This document shows, in pieces, positions 26,817 to 36,303 of a stretch of 64,000 nucleotides of DNA (within the stretch, counting starts at the first letter, position 1; the number at the start of each line of letters is the position of its first letter). The position numbers and the translations under genes were made by a program. The DNA is taken from NCBI GenBank assembly GCA_963725895.1, contig CAVSAJ010000001.1, positions 1,488,001 through 1,552,000 of the forward strand, in the 5' to 3' direction. The notes under the pieces were generated by a model that worked only from the letters and a program-made list of their open reading frames with translations, made no database searches and was not told the DNA's origin. This DNA comes from Bog-473 sp963725895. GTDB taxonomy: Bacteria; Actinomycetota; Acidimicrobiia; Acidimicrobiales; RAAP-2.

Positions 26817-28016
26817 GTGATCAAGTACATCGGCTCGAAGCGACGCCTCGTCCCGGTCCTTGCCCGCATCTGCGAAGCCTCGGGCGCCCGCACCGCACTC
26901 GACCTCTTCACGGGCACGACTCGCGTGGCCCAGGCCTTCAAGGCGCAGGGCGTCCACGTCACGGCCACCGACAGCGCCCGGTATGCGCACGCCTTCGCCC
27001 GCACCTACATCGAGACCGATGCTGACGCCATCGACAACGAGGCGCTCGGGACGGCCGTCGCACATCTCAATGCACTCCCGGGCAGGGAGGGCTACGTCAC
27101 CGAGACGTTCAGCCGTCAAGCCCGGTTCTTCCAGCGCCAGAATGCGATGCGGATCGATGCCGCCCGGGATGCCATCGACTCGGAGTATGCGGGGTCACCC
27201 TTGTTCCCCCTCCTCTTGACGTCGTTGATCGAGGCCGCGGACAGGGTCGACTCGACGACCGGCGTGCAGATGGCCTACGTGAAGGAGTGGGCGCCGCGCT
27301 CGTTCAACCCACTGGAGCTGCGCGTGCCCGAGCTGCTGTCGGGTCGCGGCCGCGCCATCCGCGGCGATGCCGTCGAGCTCGTGCTGAGCCGACCGCGCTC
27401 GGCGGTCTCCGGAGCGACCACGCGCACTGCGTTGGGTCACTTCGACCTCGCGTACCTCGATCCGCCGTACAACCAGCACCGGTATTTCACCAACTACCAC
27501 GTCTGGGAGACACTGGTGGCCTGGGACGCACCCGAGCCCTACGGGGTGGCCCGCAAGCGTGTGGACGCCCGCGACCCGTCCACACGATCAGCCTTCAACT
27601 CGAAGCGCACCATGCCGGCTGCGCTCGCCGCGGTCGTGTCCGCGGTGGACTGCGACCTGTTGGTCCTCTCGTACAACGACGAGTCCTGGCTGGAGCTCGA
27701 GGAGCTCGAGGCGATGTGCAGCGCATCGGGGCGTCGTGACGTGGCGACGCTCGCCTTCGACTCGACTCGATACGTCGGTGCCCGCATCGGGATCTTCGAT
27801 CCATCGGGACGCAAGGTCGGACGAGTGAGCCACCTGTCCAACCGGGAGTTGCTGGTGATCGCCGGCGACCCCCGCACGGTGCGCCGGGTCGTCGACGCCG
27901 TCGGTTCCGTGCCCGTGGGACCGAAGCGTCCCGCACCATCCAAGGATGCTGCACTGCCCCCGACAATCCCGGCGGTCCGCGGGACCAGCGCGGATCGACT
28001 ACAACAGGCAACGTGA
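26817..28016 (+). CDS. solitary D12-type DNA adenine methylase
   Basis: The 399-residue product starts IKYIGSKRRLVPVLARI, has LDLFTGTTRVAQAF (SAM motif I) and the catalytic DPPYNQHRYFTNYHVWETLV (motif IV, DPPY). The order fits the Dam/D12 class of N6-adenine methyltransferases. No restriction endonuclease lies nearby, so it is probably solitary, with a regulatory or defensive role that is inference. The GTG start at 26817 is followed by a stop that overlaps the GTG of the PPK2 gene. Confidence 0.8.
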   Translation: MIKYIGSKRRLVPVLARICEASGARTALDLFTGTTRVAQAFKAQGVHVTATDSARYAHAFARTYIETDADAIDNEALGTAVAHLNALPGREGYVTETFSRQARFFQRQNAMRIDAARDAIDSEYAGSPLFPLLLTSLIEAADRVDSTTGVQMAYVKEWAPRSFNPLELRVPELLSGRGRAIRGDAVELVLSRPRSAVSGATTRTALGHFDLAYLDPPYNQHRYFTNYHVWETLVAWDAPEPYGVARKRVDARDPSTRSAFNSKRTMPAALAAVVSAVDCDLLVLSYNDESWLELEELEAMCSASGRRDVATLAFDSTRYVGARIGIFDPSGRKVGRVSHLSNRELLVIAGDPRTVRRVVDAVGSVPVGPKRPAPSKDAALPPTIPAVRGTSADRLQQAT

Positions 28017-29136
28017 GCAAGCACGATCACGCTGGCCACGGAGGGGGCCACCATGACGACGGCTCACGCAAGGACGACGGCTCGCGCAAGGACGACGGCT
28101 CGCGCAGGACGACGCTCGCAAGGACGACAGCTCACGCAAGGACCACGGATCGCACGAATCCCACCCCTCGCAGGCCTCGCGGGAAGCGGACGCTTCACGG
28201 GGAGCGGCGGGAACCGAGGGAGCGCTGCCGACGTATCCCCGTCTCGATGACTGTGATCTCTCCCTCCGGATCTCCAAGGACGGGGAGAGCAAGCGACTCG
28301 GCAAGGCGCAACGCCGCCTGTTGCACCTGCGGCTGATCAACGGCGGCCAGCTGAACGAAGGCAAACTCGGCCCGCCAGTGTGCATCGTCTTCGAAGGCTG
28401 GGACGCGGCGGGGAAGGGTGGTGCGATCAAGCGGCTGGTCGAGTCCCTCGACCCCCGGCATGTGCACGTTGCACCGTTCGCCGCCCCGACCCCCGACGAG
28501 CTCCGGCACCACTTCCTCTGGCGTTTCTGGCCGCCGTTGCCGGGATGGGGCGGCATGACGGTCTTCGACCGCAGCTGGTACGGGAGGGTGCTCGTGGAGC
28601 GTGTCGAGAGCCTGGCGACCGAGGTCCAGTGGCGCCGGGCCTACCAGGAGATCAACGACTTCGAGCACACATTGGCCGAAGAGGGAATGATCGTCATCAA
28701 GCTGTGGATGCACATGTCGCACGAGGAGCAGCTGCGGCGCTTCGAGGGGCGGCGCGAAGATCCGCTCAAGTCCTGGAAACTCACCGGTGAGGACTGGCGC
28801 AACCGCGAGAAGAGAGCGGAGTACGACGCCGCGGTGTCCGACATGCTCCGGCTGACGAACGGCCCGTTGGCGCCTTGGGACGTGATCTCGTCGGAGAACA
28901 AACGGTATGGGCGGGTGGAGGTGATCGAGACGGTGATCCGTCGCATGGAGGAGGGCATGGCCCGCTGGGGCGTGCCCGTGCCGCCCTATGACGCCGCCGA
29001 GGAGCAGACCGAGCTGGCCCTCATGTTCGACGATCCGGAGTTCCAGCACGGGCCCGAGGGCCCACCGAACGGGTCGGCACAGTCGTCGGGGCAGTCGTCT
29101 GCCGCGCCGTCGTCGGAGGAGCCGGTGCAGGCGTGA
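28013..29136 (+). CDS. PPK2 family polyphosphate kinase with frameshift in repeat-rich N-terminus
   Basis: The conserved domain has YPRLDDCDLSLRISKDGESKRL, Walker A FEGWDAAGKGGAIKRL and Walker B FDRSWYGRVLVERVE, typical of PPK2 enzymes that move phosphate between polyphosphate and nucleotides. The GTG at 28013 overlaps the methylase stop (GTGA) and opens a His-rich, GSRKDD-repeated N-terminus. A one-base loss in CGCAGGAC (28103-28110), where the repeat has CGCAAGGAC, throws it out of frame; adding one base would give 374 residues. Without correction the domain could start only from weak downstream codons such as TTG 28321. Confidence 0.8.
28053..28140 (+). repeat. degenerate ~18-bp repeats in the PPK2 N-terminus
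   Basis: The units resemble GACGACGGCTCACGCAAG and encode DDGSRK. Three good copies are followed by shortened ones, and a frameshift lies within the array. Confidence 0.75.
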
Positions 29137-30119
29137 GCCCGACTGCCGCCGCCCGGCCCGGGATCACCATTCCCTTCGACGGGATCCCGCTGCACGCGCA
29201 CCGCGAGTGGTTCGCCCGCCTGCGCGAGCTGGGATACACCGACGTCTGGTCGGCCGAGGTGGACGGTGCCGACGGCTTCACCCCCCTGGCACTCGCCGCG
29301 GCCTGGGAGCCGTCCTTGAACCTGGGCGTCGCCATCACGCCGGCCTACACGCGAGGGCCGGCGCTGCTCGCCCAGAGCGTGGCCGCCATGGCGGACGCCG
29401 CACCGGGGCGCTTCGCCTGCGGACTGGGCGCATCGTCACAGGTGATCGTGGCCGACTGGAACGGACTGGCCTTCGAGAACCAGTACCGCCGCGTCCGCGA
29501 CACACTGCGGTTCTTGCAGATGGCCTTCACCGGCGAGAAGGTGACCGAGGAGTTCGACACGTTCAGGGTCAAGGGGTTCCGCCTCGCACTCATCCCCGAA
29601 CAGCTGCCGCCGATCTACCTGGCGGCGCTGCGACCCGGGATGCTGCACCTGGCCGGCCGGGAAGCCGACGGCGCCATCCTCAATTGGTTGAGCGCCGAAG
29701 ACGTCGCCACATCGGTCGCCGAGGTCGAGAAGGCCGCCGGGGGTTCGCCGCGCCAGATCGTCGCCCGCATCTTCGTCATCGTCACCGAGGACGCCTCGTT
29801 GGCCCGCACCATCGGGCGGCGGATGATCACCGCCTACATGAACGTCGAGGCCTACGCCGAGTTCCAACGCTGGCTCGGCCGCGGCCCCGCCCTCCAGCCC
29901 ATGTGGGACGCCTGGGCCGCCGGCGACCGCAAGGGCGCCCTCGAGGCGATCCCCGACGAGGTGGTGGACCAGCTGCTCGTCCACGGATCGTTGGCCGAAT
30001 GCCGGGCCCACGTACAGCGCTACGTGGACAACGGTGTGACCATCCCGGCGCCCGCCGTGATCCCCATCGGCGTCGACCTCGCCGAAGCGGTGGCGGGTCT
30101 GTCCCCATCCGCCAGATAA
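29133..30119 (+). CDS. LLM-class F420-dependent oxidoreductase
   Basis: The 328-residue product has the luciferase-like fold pattern: PGITIPFDGIPLHAHREWFARLRELGYTDVWSAE, ITPAYTRGPALLAQSVAAM, RFACGLGASSQVIVADWNG and RPGMLHLAGREADGAILNW. In actinobacteria such enzymes commonly use F420 as hydride carrier. The GTG at 29133 overlaps the PPK2 stop. Substrate unknown; an amidase gene follows it. Confidence 0.87.
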   Translation: MSPTAAARPGITIPFDGIPLHAHREWFARLRELGYTDVWSAEVDGADGFTPLALAAAWEPSLNLGVAITPAYTRGPALLAQSVAAMADAAPGRFACGLGASSQVIVADWNGLAFENQYRRVRDTLRFLQMAFTGEKVTEEFDTFRVKGFRLALIPEQLPPIYLAALRPGMLHLAGREADGAILNWLSAEDVATSVAEVEKAAGGSPRQIVARIFVIVTEDASLARTIGRRMITAYMNVEAYAEFQRWLGRGPALQPMWDAWAAGDRKGALEAIPDEVVDQLLVHGSLAECRAHVQRYVDNGVTIPAPAVIPIGVDLAEAVAGLSPSAR

Positions 30120-30130
30120 GGCGCAGGCCG

Positions 30131-31576
30131 GTGGCGGACGCAGCGGCAGGGGGCGAGGCAGGGCCAGAGATCGACTTCCGCACGACGTCGCTGGCGGGCC
30201 TCACCCGGTCGGTGCGGTCGAAGGAGATGAGCGCCCGGGAACTGACCCTGGCCGCCCTGGCACGGATCGAGAGGCTCAATCCGATCTACAACGCCTTCGT
30301 CGCCGTGGACGGCGACAGGGCGCTCGACGACGCCGGCGCCATCGACGACAAGATCGCGAACGGCGGTGACCCGGGCCCACTCGCCGGCATCCCGCTCGGG
30401 GTGAAGGACCTCCAGGGCGCGCGGGGCTACGTCACGACCTACGGATCGGCGCTGCACGCCGACGACCCGCCCGCCGCCGCGGACGACCCGTTCGTGGCAC
30501 GGATGAGAGCGGCCGGCTGCATCATCGTCGGCAAGACCAACACGCCCGAGTTCGGCTGGATGGGGAACACGTCCAACGCCATCTTCGGCCCCTCCTACAA
30601 CCCGTTCGACACATCGAGGGGACCCGGCGGATCCTCGGGCGGCAGCTCGGCCGCGCTCGCCGCCGGGATGGTGCCGCTGGCCACGGGCTCGGACGGAGGC
30701 GGATCCATCCGCATCCCGAGTGCGTGCTGCGGCCTCTCAGGGATGAAGCCGAGCCTCGGTCGCGTCCCCGCCGGTGGCCCCAACCCGCCCGGCTGGATCG
30801 ACCTCTCGACCAACGGCCCCATGGCGCGGCGCATCGCGGACGTCACCCGTGCCCTCGACGTCGCCGTCGGGCCCGACCCGTCCGACCTGCGCGCCCTCCC
30901 CCGGCCCGAGGCCAACTGGCTCGCCGCGCTCGACAACCCCCACGTGCCGGTCAGGATCGCCTACTCGCCGACGCTCGGCTACGCCACCGTCGACACCGAG
31001 GTGGCGACCGTCTGCGCACGCGCCGTCGAGGTGCTCGCGTCTCTGGGCGCCGATGTCGTCGTCGTGGACTCTGTCTTTGATGACGACCCCGTCGGTGATT
31101 TCCTCACCTTGACCGGGGCCGCGACGCTGCGCACCCTGCGGCCCTACATGGACCATCCCCGCTGGGACGAGGTCCATCCGGTGCTGCGCCACTTCGTCGA
31201 CGTGGCGCAATCGACGACCGCGGAGCAGATCCTCGGGGTCTTCGACCACTTCCACCTCATGAACCTCAAGTTGGTCGAGCTGTTCCGGACCTCACGCATC
31301 CTCGTCACGCCGACCTGCGCCGCGGTGGCGCCCCACGCCGGCGAGATCACCAGCACAGTCAACGGCGAGACCACCGCCAACTGGGTCCACTTCACCTACC
31401 CCTTCAACATGACCCGCTCCCCTGCCGCCTCGGTCTGCGTCGGCACGAGCGAGGCCGGCCTCCCCATCGGCCTCCAGCTCGTCGGGCCCCAGCACGGCGA
31501 CCTCGTGGTGCTCCGCACGGCCGCGGCACTCGAGGCCGCCCTCGACCTCGATACGCTCGCAGCCATCCCCGGCTAG
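30131..31576 (+). CDS. amidase signature family enzyme
   Basis: The 481-residue product carries the Ser-cisSer-Lys triad context: K92 in IPLGVKDLQG, GPGGSSGGSSAAL at about 165-175 and nucleophile Ser192 in GSDGGGSIRIPSACCG. It hydrolyses an amide or ester; the specific substrate is not evident. GTG 30131 follows the LLM gene after 11 bases. Neighbouring cupin, P450 and exporter genes suggest a catabolic context. Confidence 0.9.
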   Translation: MADAAAGGEAGPEIDFRTTSLAGLTRSVRSKEMSARELTLAALARIERLNPIYNAFVAVDGDRALDDAGAIDDKIANGGDPGPLAGIPLGVKDLQGARGYVTTYGSALHADDPPAAADDPFVARMRAAGCIIVGKTNTPEFGWMGNTSNAIFGPSYNPFDTSRGPGGSSGGSSAALAAGMVPLATGSDGGGSIRIPSACCGLSGMKPSLGRVPAGGPNPPGWIDLSTNGPMARRIADVTRALDVAVGPDPSDLRALPRPEANWLAALDNPHVPVRIAYSPTLGYATVDTEVATVCARAVEVLASLGADVVVVDSVFDDDPVGDFLTLTGAATLRTLRPYMDHPRWDEVHPVLRHFVDVAQSTTAEQILGVFDHFHLMNLKLVELFRTSRILVTPTCAAVAPHAGEITSTVNGETTANWVHFTYPFNMTRSPAASVCVGTSEAGLPIGLQLVGPQHGDLVVLRTAAALEAALDLDTLAAIPG

Positions 31577-31649
31577 TCCCCGCCATCCACACCGGACCCG
31601 AGCACGGGCGAAAGATCCGAGCCAGGCGAATTCAAAAGGAGCAGTTGCC

Positions 31650-32126
31650 ATGTCGATCGCAACCCCCGCCAACCCGAAGGACACCGTCCGCCTCGTCAGT
31701 GAGGAGGACGCGCCGTGGGCCGACACGGGCATCGGCATCTTCCTCAAGGTCGTCCGCTTCGACGTGCAACACGGGACGTGGGTGATCCTCAACCGCTTCA
31801 AGCCCGGTGTCCAGCTGCAGACCCATCGCCACACCGGGTCGGTCGACGCGTTCACATCGGCGGGACGCTGGCACTACCTCGAGTACGACTTCTACGTGAC
31901 CGCGGGGTCGTATCTCTTCGAGCCGGCCAACTCGGTGCACACCCTGCACGTCCCCGAGGACAACACGGAGGACACCGACGTGTGCTTCATCATCGAGGGG
32001 GCGCTCCTGAACCTCGCCGAGGACGGCTCCGTCGAGTCGGTCTCCGACGGCCCCAACACGCTCGGGGCGTATTACGCGATGCTCGAGGCGCAGGGCGACC
32101 CGCGGCCCAACGGCATCATCGTCTGA
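31650..32126 (+). CDS. cupin-domain dioxygenase-like protein (DAD-type)
   Basis: The 158-residue product has a cupin core: QTHRHTGSVDAFTSAGRWHYLEYDF supplies His ligands and a Glu, and the second motif includes FEPANSVHTLHV. The overall sequence style resembles 2,4'-dihydroxyacetophenone dioxygenase-type cupins, which cleave C-C bonds in aromatic ketones. A GGAG site precedes the ATG. It is followed 46 bases later by a P450 gene. Confidence 0.8.
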   Translation: MSIATPANPKDTVRLVSEEDAPWADTGIGIFLKVVRFDVQHGTWVILNRFKPGVQLQTHRHTGSVDAFTSAGRWHYLEYDFYVTAGSYLFEPANSVHTLHVPEDNTEDTDVCFIIEGALLNLAEDGSVESVSDGPNTLGAYYAMLEAQGDPRPNGIIV

Positions 32127-32172
32127 GCCGCGCTGTCCGACGTGGTGACTCGACAGCCATGAGCGCTCAGTA

Positions 32173-33429
32173 ATGACGACGAACGCGGCGGCTGCGGCCG
32201 CCGGCGCGGGCCGCCTGCTCGACCCGAAGCTGTACTCGGGCGGCGACCCCTTCGAGCTCTACGCGGAACTGCGGCGGACGGCGCCGGTGTGCTGGGTGGA
32301 TCGCGAGGGCGGCGGCTTCTGGGCCGTCACGACGCACCCCGAGGTGGCCGCCATCGGCGCCGACCCCGGCCGCTACTGCTCGTCCCAGGGCATCCTCACC
32401 GACGAGATCGGGACCTCCTACGACTCGCCGCCGACGATGATGCACACCGACCCGCCGCAGCACACGCGCTACCGGCGCCTGGTCCAGCCGGGGTTCAAGC
32501 CGTCGATGGTGCGACTGATGGAGGCGGGGGTGACGGCGAAGGCGCGCGCCCTCGTGGATCCAATCCGTGGCGGGGTGGCATTCGACGTCGTGTCGGACCT
32601 GTCAATTCCGTTCCCCTTGCAGGTCATCTGCGAACTGCTCGGAGTGGACGGGTCGCAGTGGCCGCGGTTCTTCGACTGGTCCGAGGCCGTCATCCCGGGC
32701 GAATCCGAACGATCCGAGGAGGAACGGGCGGCGCTGCAACTCGAGATGTGGGAGTACCTGATCGGCGTCGCCGAGGAGCGCCGCGACGATCCGGCCGACG
32801 ACCTCGTGTCGGTGCTGGCCAATGTGGGTGTGAGTGCCGGTGAGCATGGCGACGGGGAGGACGACGGGTCGGCATCGGGCCCGCCGCCGACCGAGGCGTT
32901 GACCGAGGCGGAGCTGGCGATGTTCCTCATCCAGCTGCTCGTGGCGGGCAACGAGACGACGCGGAACTTGATCTCGGGTGGTTTGGTGGCGCTGGCGGAG
33001 AACCCGGAGCAGTGGGACGCGTTGCGCGCCGACCCATCCCTGGTGCCGACGGCGGTGGAAGAGCTCCTGCGGTGGACGACACCGGTGATCTCGTTCATGC
33101 GCACGGCGACGGCCCCCTCCACTATCCGCGGCGTCGCCGTAGCGAAAGGAGATCCGGTCCTTCTCGTCTACGCCTCGGCCAATCGCGACGAAGAGGTGTT
33201 CGGCCCCGATGCCGGCGAGCTGCGGGTCGACCGCCATCCCAATCCGCACGTCAGCTTCGGCTTCGGCCCCCACTTCTGCCTGGGAGCGGCGCTGGCCCGC
33301 CTGGAGGGGCGGGTCGTGCTCACCGAGCTGCTCTCCCGCTTCTCGTCGGTGTCACTGGCGGGAGAGGTCGAGTGGACGTCCAGTCCGGTCATCGCCGGCG
33401 TGCGGCACGCGCCGATCGTCTTCGCCTGA
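32173..33429 (+). CDS. cytochrome P450
   Basis: The 418-residue soluble P450 has the I-helix motif LLVAGNETTRN, the K-helix region AVEELLRW, and the heme-binding loop FGFGPHFCLGAALARLE with the Cys ligand at residue 369. Length and motif order are those of bacterial class I P450s that need separate ferredoxin and reductase; none are encoded next to it. It likely hydroxylates a terpenoid, steroid or aromatic compound. Confidence 0.95.
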   Translation: MTTNAAAAAAGAGRLLDPKLYSGGDPFELYAELRRTAPVCWVDREGGGFWAVTTHPEVAAIGADPGRYCSSQGILTDEIGTSYDSPPTMMHTDPPQHTRYRRLVQPGFKPSMVRLMEAGVTAKARALVDPIRGGVAFDVVSDLSIPFPLQVICELLGVDGSQWPRFFDWSEAVIPGESERSEEERAALQLEMWEYLIGVAEERRDDPADDLVSVLANVGVSAGEHGDGEDDGSASGPPPTEALTEAELAMFLIQLLVAGNETTRNLISGGLVALAENPEQWDALRADPSLVPTAVEELLRWTTPVISFMRTATAPSTIRGVAVAKGDPVLLVYASANRDEEVFGPDAGELRVDRHPNPHVSFGFGPHFCLGAALARLEGRVVLTELLSRFSSVSLAGEVEWTSSPVIAGVRHAPIVFA

Positions 33430-33457
33430 TCCGCGGGGCCACCCCTCTCGCAATCGG

Positions 33458-35134
33458 TCACACCGGGGCGAGCGTCGCACCGGTCCCACACGGCGCTTCG
33501 TCGCCCATCTGCGGCTGAGGCTCGGCTGGCACGGCCGCCTCGCCCGCCACGACCGGCACCGCCGCACGCCCGGGCAACAGCGTGAACGCCGCCACCGCAC
33601 CAAGCACGGCAACGACGGCACCGGCGACACATGCCACCGAGAGTCCGCTGTGGAAGGCGTTGAAGGCGACGTTCTCGAGGTACGGCCGGGCCGCCGGGGG
33701 CGCGTGCCCGACGACCACGAGCGCAGCCGCCATGGACTGGTGGGCTTCCGCCTTCGGGCCGGCAGGAATGGGCAGTGAACGGAAGGCATCGATGATGCGC
33801 GGGCCGTAGGACGAAGCGAAGATGGAGCCGAAGACCGCGACGCCGAGCGTCCCACCGAGTTCCCGCGTCGTGTTGTTGACGCCCGCGGCGGCACCGCGTT
33901 GCTCATCGGGCACCGCTCCCATGACCGCCTCGGTCGTCGGTGCCATGACGGCGGACAGACCCAGCGCCAGCAACACCATGGCCACGAGGATCGGCCCCCA
34001 GTACGAGGTCGTCGCTTCCGAGTTGAAGGCTGACACGACAAGCCCGCCGCCCATGAGCACGAGGCCGGTGGACACGACGACACGGGTGCCGATCTTCAGC
34101 GCCAAGACGGCGGCGAGCGGCGTGGCCACTGCGGCCACGATGGCGAAGGGCAGCGTGTGCACGCCCGCCGACAGGGTCGAGTAGCCCTTCACGAACTGGA
34201 AGTACTGGGTGATGAGGAAGATGAAGCCGAAGAGCGTGAAAAAGGCCACGGACAACGACAGCGCACCACCGGTGAAGCGGGGGATGCGGAAGACGCGGAC
34301 GTCGAGGAGCGGTCCGTCGGTGCGCAGCTCGAGGAGCGTGAACGCCGTCAGCAACACTGCGGCCACGGCGAAGCAGCCCAGCGTTCCCGCCGACGCCCAA
34401 CCCCACTGGGGACCCTCGATGATCGCGAGCACGAGGCTCGTCACCCCCATGGTCGAGACGATCACGCCGCGGGTGTCGAAGGGATGCGACGCCACCCGCG
34501 GGATCCGCGGGATCAGCCCTTGCCCGGCGATGAATGTGACGACGACGATGGGTACGTTCACCAGGAAGATCGAGCCGTACCAGAAGTGCTCGAGCAACGC
34601 GCCCCCAACCACGGGCCCGAAGGCCACGGCGATGCCCGACGTCGCCCCCCAGATCCCCAGTGCCTTCTGTCGTTCGGACGGGTCAGGGAAGACGCTCGTC
34701 AAGATGGCGAGGCTGGCCGGGAAGATGAAGGCGGCAGCGACGCCCATGAGCGCCCGTGACGCAATGAGCGTGCCCGTCGAGTGCGATGCCGCCGCGGCGA
34801 TGGAGAACAGGCCGAAAAAGATGAGGCCGATCTGCATGGTCCCCTTGCGCCCCAACCGGTCCCCGATGCCGCCGCCGGCGAGCAGAAGACCGGCAAAGGC
34901 GAGGCTGTAGGCGTCGACGATCCACTGCAGCGACGTAATCGATGCGCCCAGCTGTCGGTTCAGTGTCGGCAGCGCCACATTGACGATGGTGTTGTCGACG
35001 ACCACCAAGAAGACGGAGAGGCACAGGACGGGCAGCACGATCCAGCGACGGTCCGAACCGAAGGTTGGAGCGGGGCCGCCCCGCGTGCCGCCATCGGCCA
35101 CTGCCAGGGACTGGGATCCGGATCCGAAGCTCAT
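33458..35134 (-). CDS. MFS drug exporter, DHA2/EmrB-QacA type
   Basis: The 558-residue product shows the 14-helix DHA2 layout. It has the motif-C-like stretch LMGVAAAFIFPASLAIL, the motif DAYSLAFAGLLLAGGGIGDRLGRK in the first half, and NNTTREL in the second. It should export hydrophobic or cationic compounds using the proton gradient. ATG 35134 with a GGAGGG site was chosen over the ATG four codons earlier. It is divergent from a TetR gene sharing an operator, so it is probably repressed by it. Confidence 0.92.
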   Translation of the reverse strand: MSFGSGSQSLAVADGGTRGGPAPTFGSDRRWIVLPVLCLSVFLVVVDNTIVNVALPTLNRQLGASITSLQWIVDAYSLAFAGLLLAGGGIGDRLGRKGTMQIGLIFFGLFSIAAAASHSTGTLIASRALMGVAAAFIFPASLAILTSVFPDPSERQKALGIWGATSGIAVAFGPVVGGALLEHFWYGSIFLVNVPIVVVTFIAGQGLIPRIPRVASHPFDTRGVIVSTMGVTSLVLAIIEGPQWGWASAGTLGCFAVAAVLLTAFTLLELRTDGPLLDVRVFRIPRFTGGALSLSVAFFTLFGFIFLITQYFQFVKGYSTLSAGVHTLPFAIVAAVATPLAAVLALKIGTRVVVSTGLVLMGGGLVVSAFNSEATTSYWGPILVAMVLLALGLSAVMAPTTEAVMGAVPDEQRGAAAGVNNTTRELGGTLGVAVFGSIFASSYGPRIIDAFRSLPIPAGPKAEAHQSMAAALVVVGHAPPAARPYLENVAFNAFHSGLSVACVAGAVVAVLGAVAAFTLLPGRAAVPVVAGEAAVPAEPQPQMGDEAPCGTGATLAPV

Positions 35135-35153
35135 CACACCCTCCACATGAAAT

Positions 35154-35187
35154 AGAACGCTGTGCTATTGTTATAGCACGATGTTCT
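35154..35187. promoter_or_regulatory. 34-bp palindromic operator between MFS and TetR genes
   Basis: Nested inverted repeats are AGAAC-N3-GTGCTAT-N4-ATAGCAC-N3-GTTCT, with both arms matching perfectly. It sits between the divergent starts at 35134 and 35238, where a TetR repressor would control both genes. Its core ATAGCAC also overlaps possible -10 sequence. Confidence 0.85.
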
Positions 35188-35237
35188 TCTCTAAGCTAGA
35201 GGGCAGGACGGAAAGCCACCGGACCAGGAGCGGGACC

Positions 35238-35858
35238 ATGAGCGAAGCCGAGACCACCACCGGGACGGCGCCCGGGGGAACCAGATCCAGGACCCCGACC
35301 GCGGACATGAGGGGTGCGCTCCTCACCTCGGCGGCCGAGATACTCGAGACCGAAGGCCCTGACGGCCTCTCCGTCCGACGGATTGCGGCGACGGCCGGGG
35401 TGGCCCCCATGGGGGTGTACAACCACTTCGACTCGAAGAACGGGATCATCGAGGCCCTCTTCATCGACGGCTTCGAGCGTCTGCGCGACGCCATCACCGC
35501 CATCGGCGACGAGCCGGACCCCTACGAGGCGCTGCGCGAGGCCGGCCGCCGCTACCGGGCCCTCGCCCTCGCCCACCCGATGGTCTACCGGCTGATGTTC
35601 CTACGCGCCGTCCCCGGATTCGAGCCGAGCCCCGCTGCAGTCGAGATCGCCGGCCACGCCTTCGACAGCCTCGTCGCTGCCGTGACGCGCGCGATGGCAG
35701 CCGGCGTGCTCGCCGACGGCACCCCCACCGAGATCGCGCAGATCATCTGGTCGAACGTCCACGGTTGGGTCTCGCTCGAGCTCATGGGCATGATCGAGGA
35801 CCCGGACGCCGGCTTCGACCTCGGCTGTCGCTCGGTACTCCGAGGCCTGCGCCCCTGA
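35238..35858 (+). CDS. TetR family transcriptional regulator
   Basis: The 206-residue product has an N-terminal helix-turn-helix: RGALLTSAAEILETEGPDGLSVRRIAATAGVAPMGVYNHFDSKNGIIEALF. A ligand-binding helical domain (TetR_C_13-like WHG region, SNVHGWVSLELMGMI) follows. The ATG at 35238 is preferred; an earlier ATG lies inside the operator. It probably represses the MFS exporter and itself via the palindrome upstream. Confidence 0.93.
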   Translation: MSEAETTTGTAPGGTRSRTPTADMRGALLTSAAEILETEGPDGLSVRRIAATAGVAPMGVYNHFDSKNGIIEALFIDGFERLRDAITAIGDEPDPYEALREAGRRYRALALAHPMVYRLMFLRAVPGFEPSPAAVEIAGHAFDSLVAAVTRAMAAGVLADGTPTEIAQIIWSNVHGWVSLELMGMIEDPDAGFDLGCRSVLRGLRP

Positions 35859-35900
35859 TTCAACGGGCCGCTCTCACCTCATTCCTGCCAGACTCGGCGC

Positions 35901-36272
35901 ATGCTGGCTCACATCGCCATCCAGTGCGACGACCTCGAGAAGAGCGCCGCCTTCTACGACGCCGTGCTCGCTCCGCTCGGCGAATCCAGGGTCTGGAGGG
36001 AGGGCGACGCCATCGGGTACGGCATCCCGCCCGTCCCCACGTTCTGGATCGGTCCGCACCAGACCGGCGACGGCTTCCGCGAGACCCACATCGCGTTCCG
36101 CGCACCGGACCGGGCCGCGGTCCGTGCCTTCTTCGACGCCGCAGTGGGCACCGGCGCCGAGGTCCTGCACGAACCCCGGCTCTGGCCGGAATATCACACG
36201 AACTACTACGGCGCGTTCGTGCGCGATCCCGACGGCAACAACATCGAGGCCGTTTGCCACACTCCGGAGTAG
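35901..36272 (+). CDS. VOC superfamily protein
   Basis: The 123-residue single-unit VOC protein has LAHIAIQCDDLEKSAAFYDAVLAPLG, then THIAFRAPDRAAVRAFFDAA and a terminal RDPDGNNIEAVCH that supplies the Glu. This is the short glyoxalase/bleomycin-resistance type. Substrate unknown. It follows the TetR gene by 42 bases and may be co-transcribed. Confidence 0.88.
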   Translation: MLAHIAIQCDDLEKSAAFYDAVLAPLGESRVWREGDAIGYGIPPVPTFWIGPHQTGDGFRETHIAFRAPDRAAVRAFFDAAVGTGAEVLHEPRLWPEYHTNYYGAFVRDPDGNNIEAVCHTPE

Positions 36273-36303
36273 GTCCCGCTCTCGAACCCGCCGGTCCGAT
36301 CGC

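Noticed and set aside
28988..30130. Extension of the amidase frame upstream by about 380 codons
   Set aside because: That part is Arg/Pro-rich and overlaps the PPK2 and LLM genes in another frame; GTG 30131 is the natural start.
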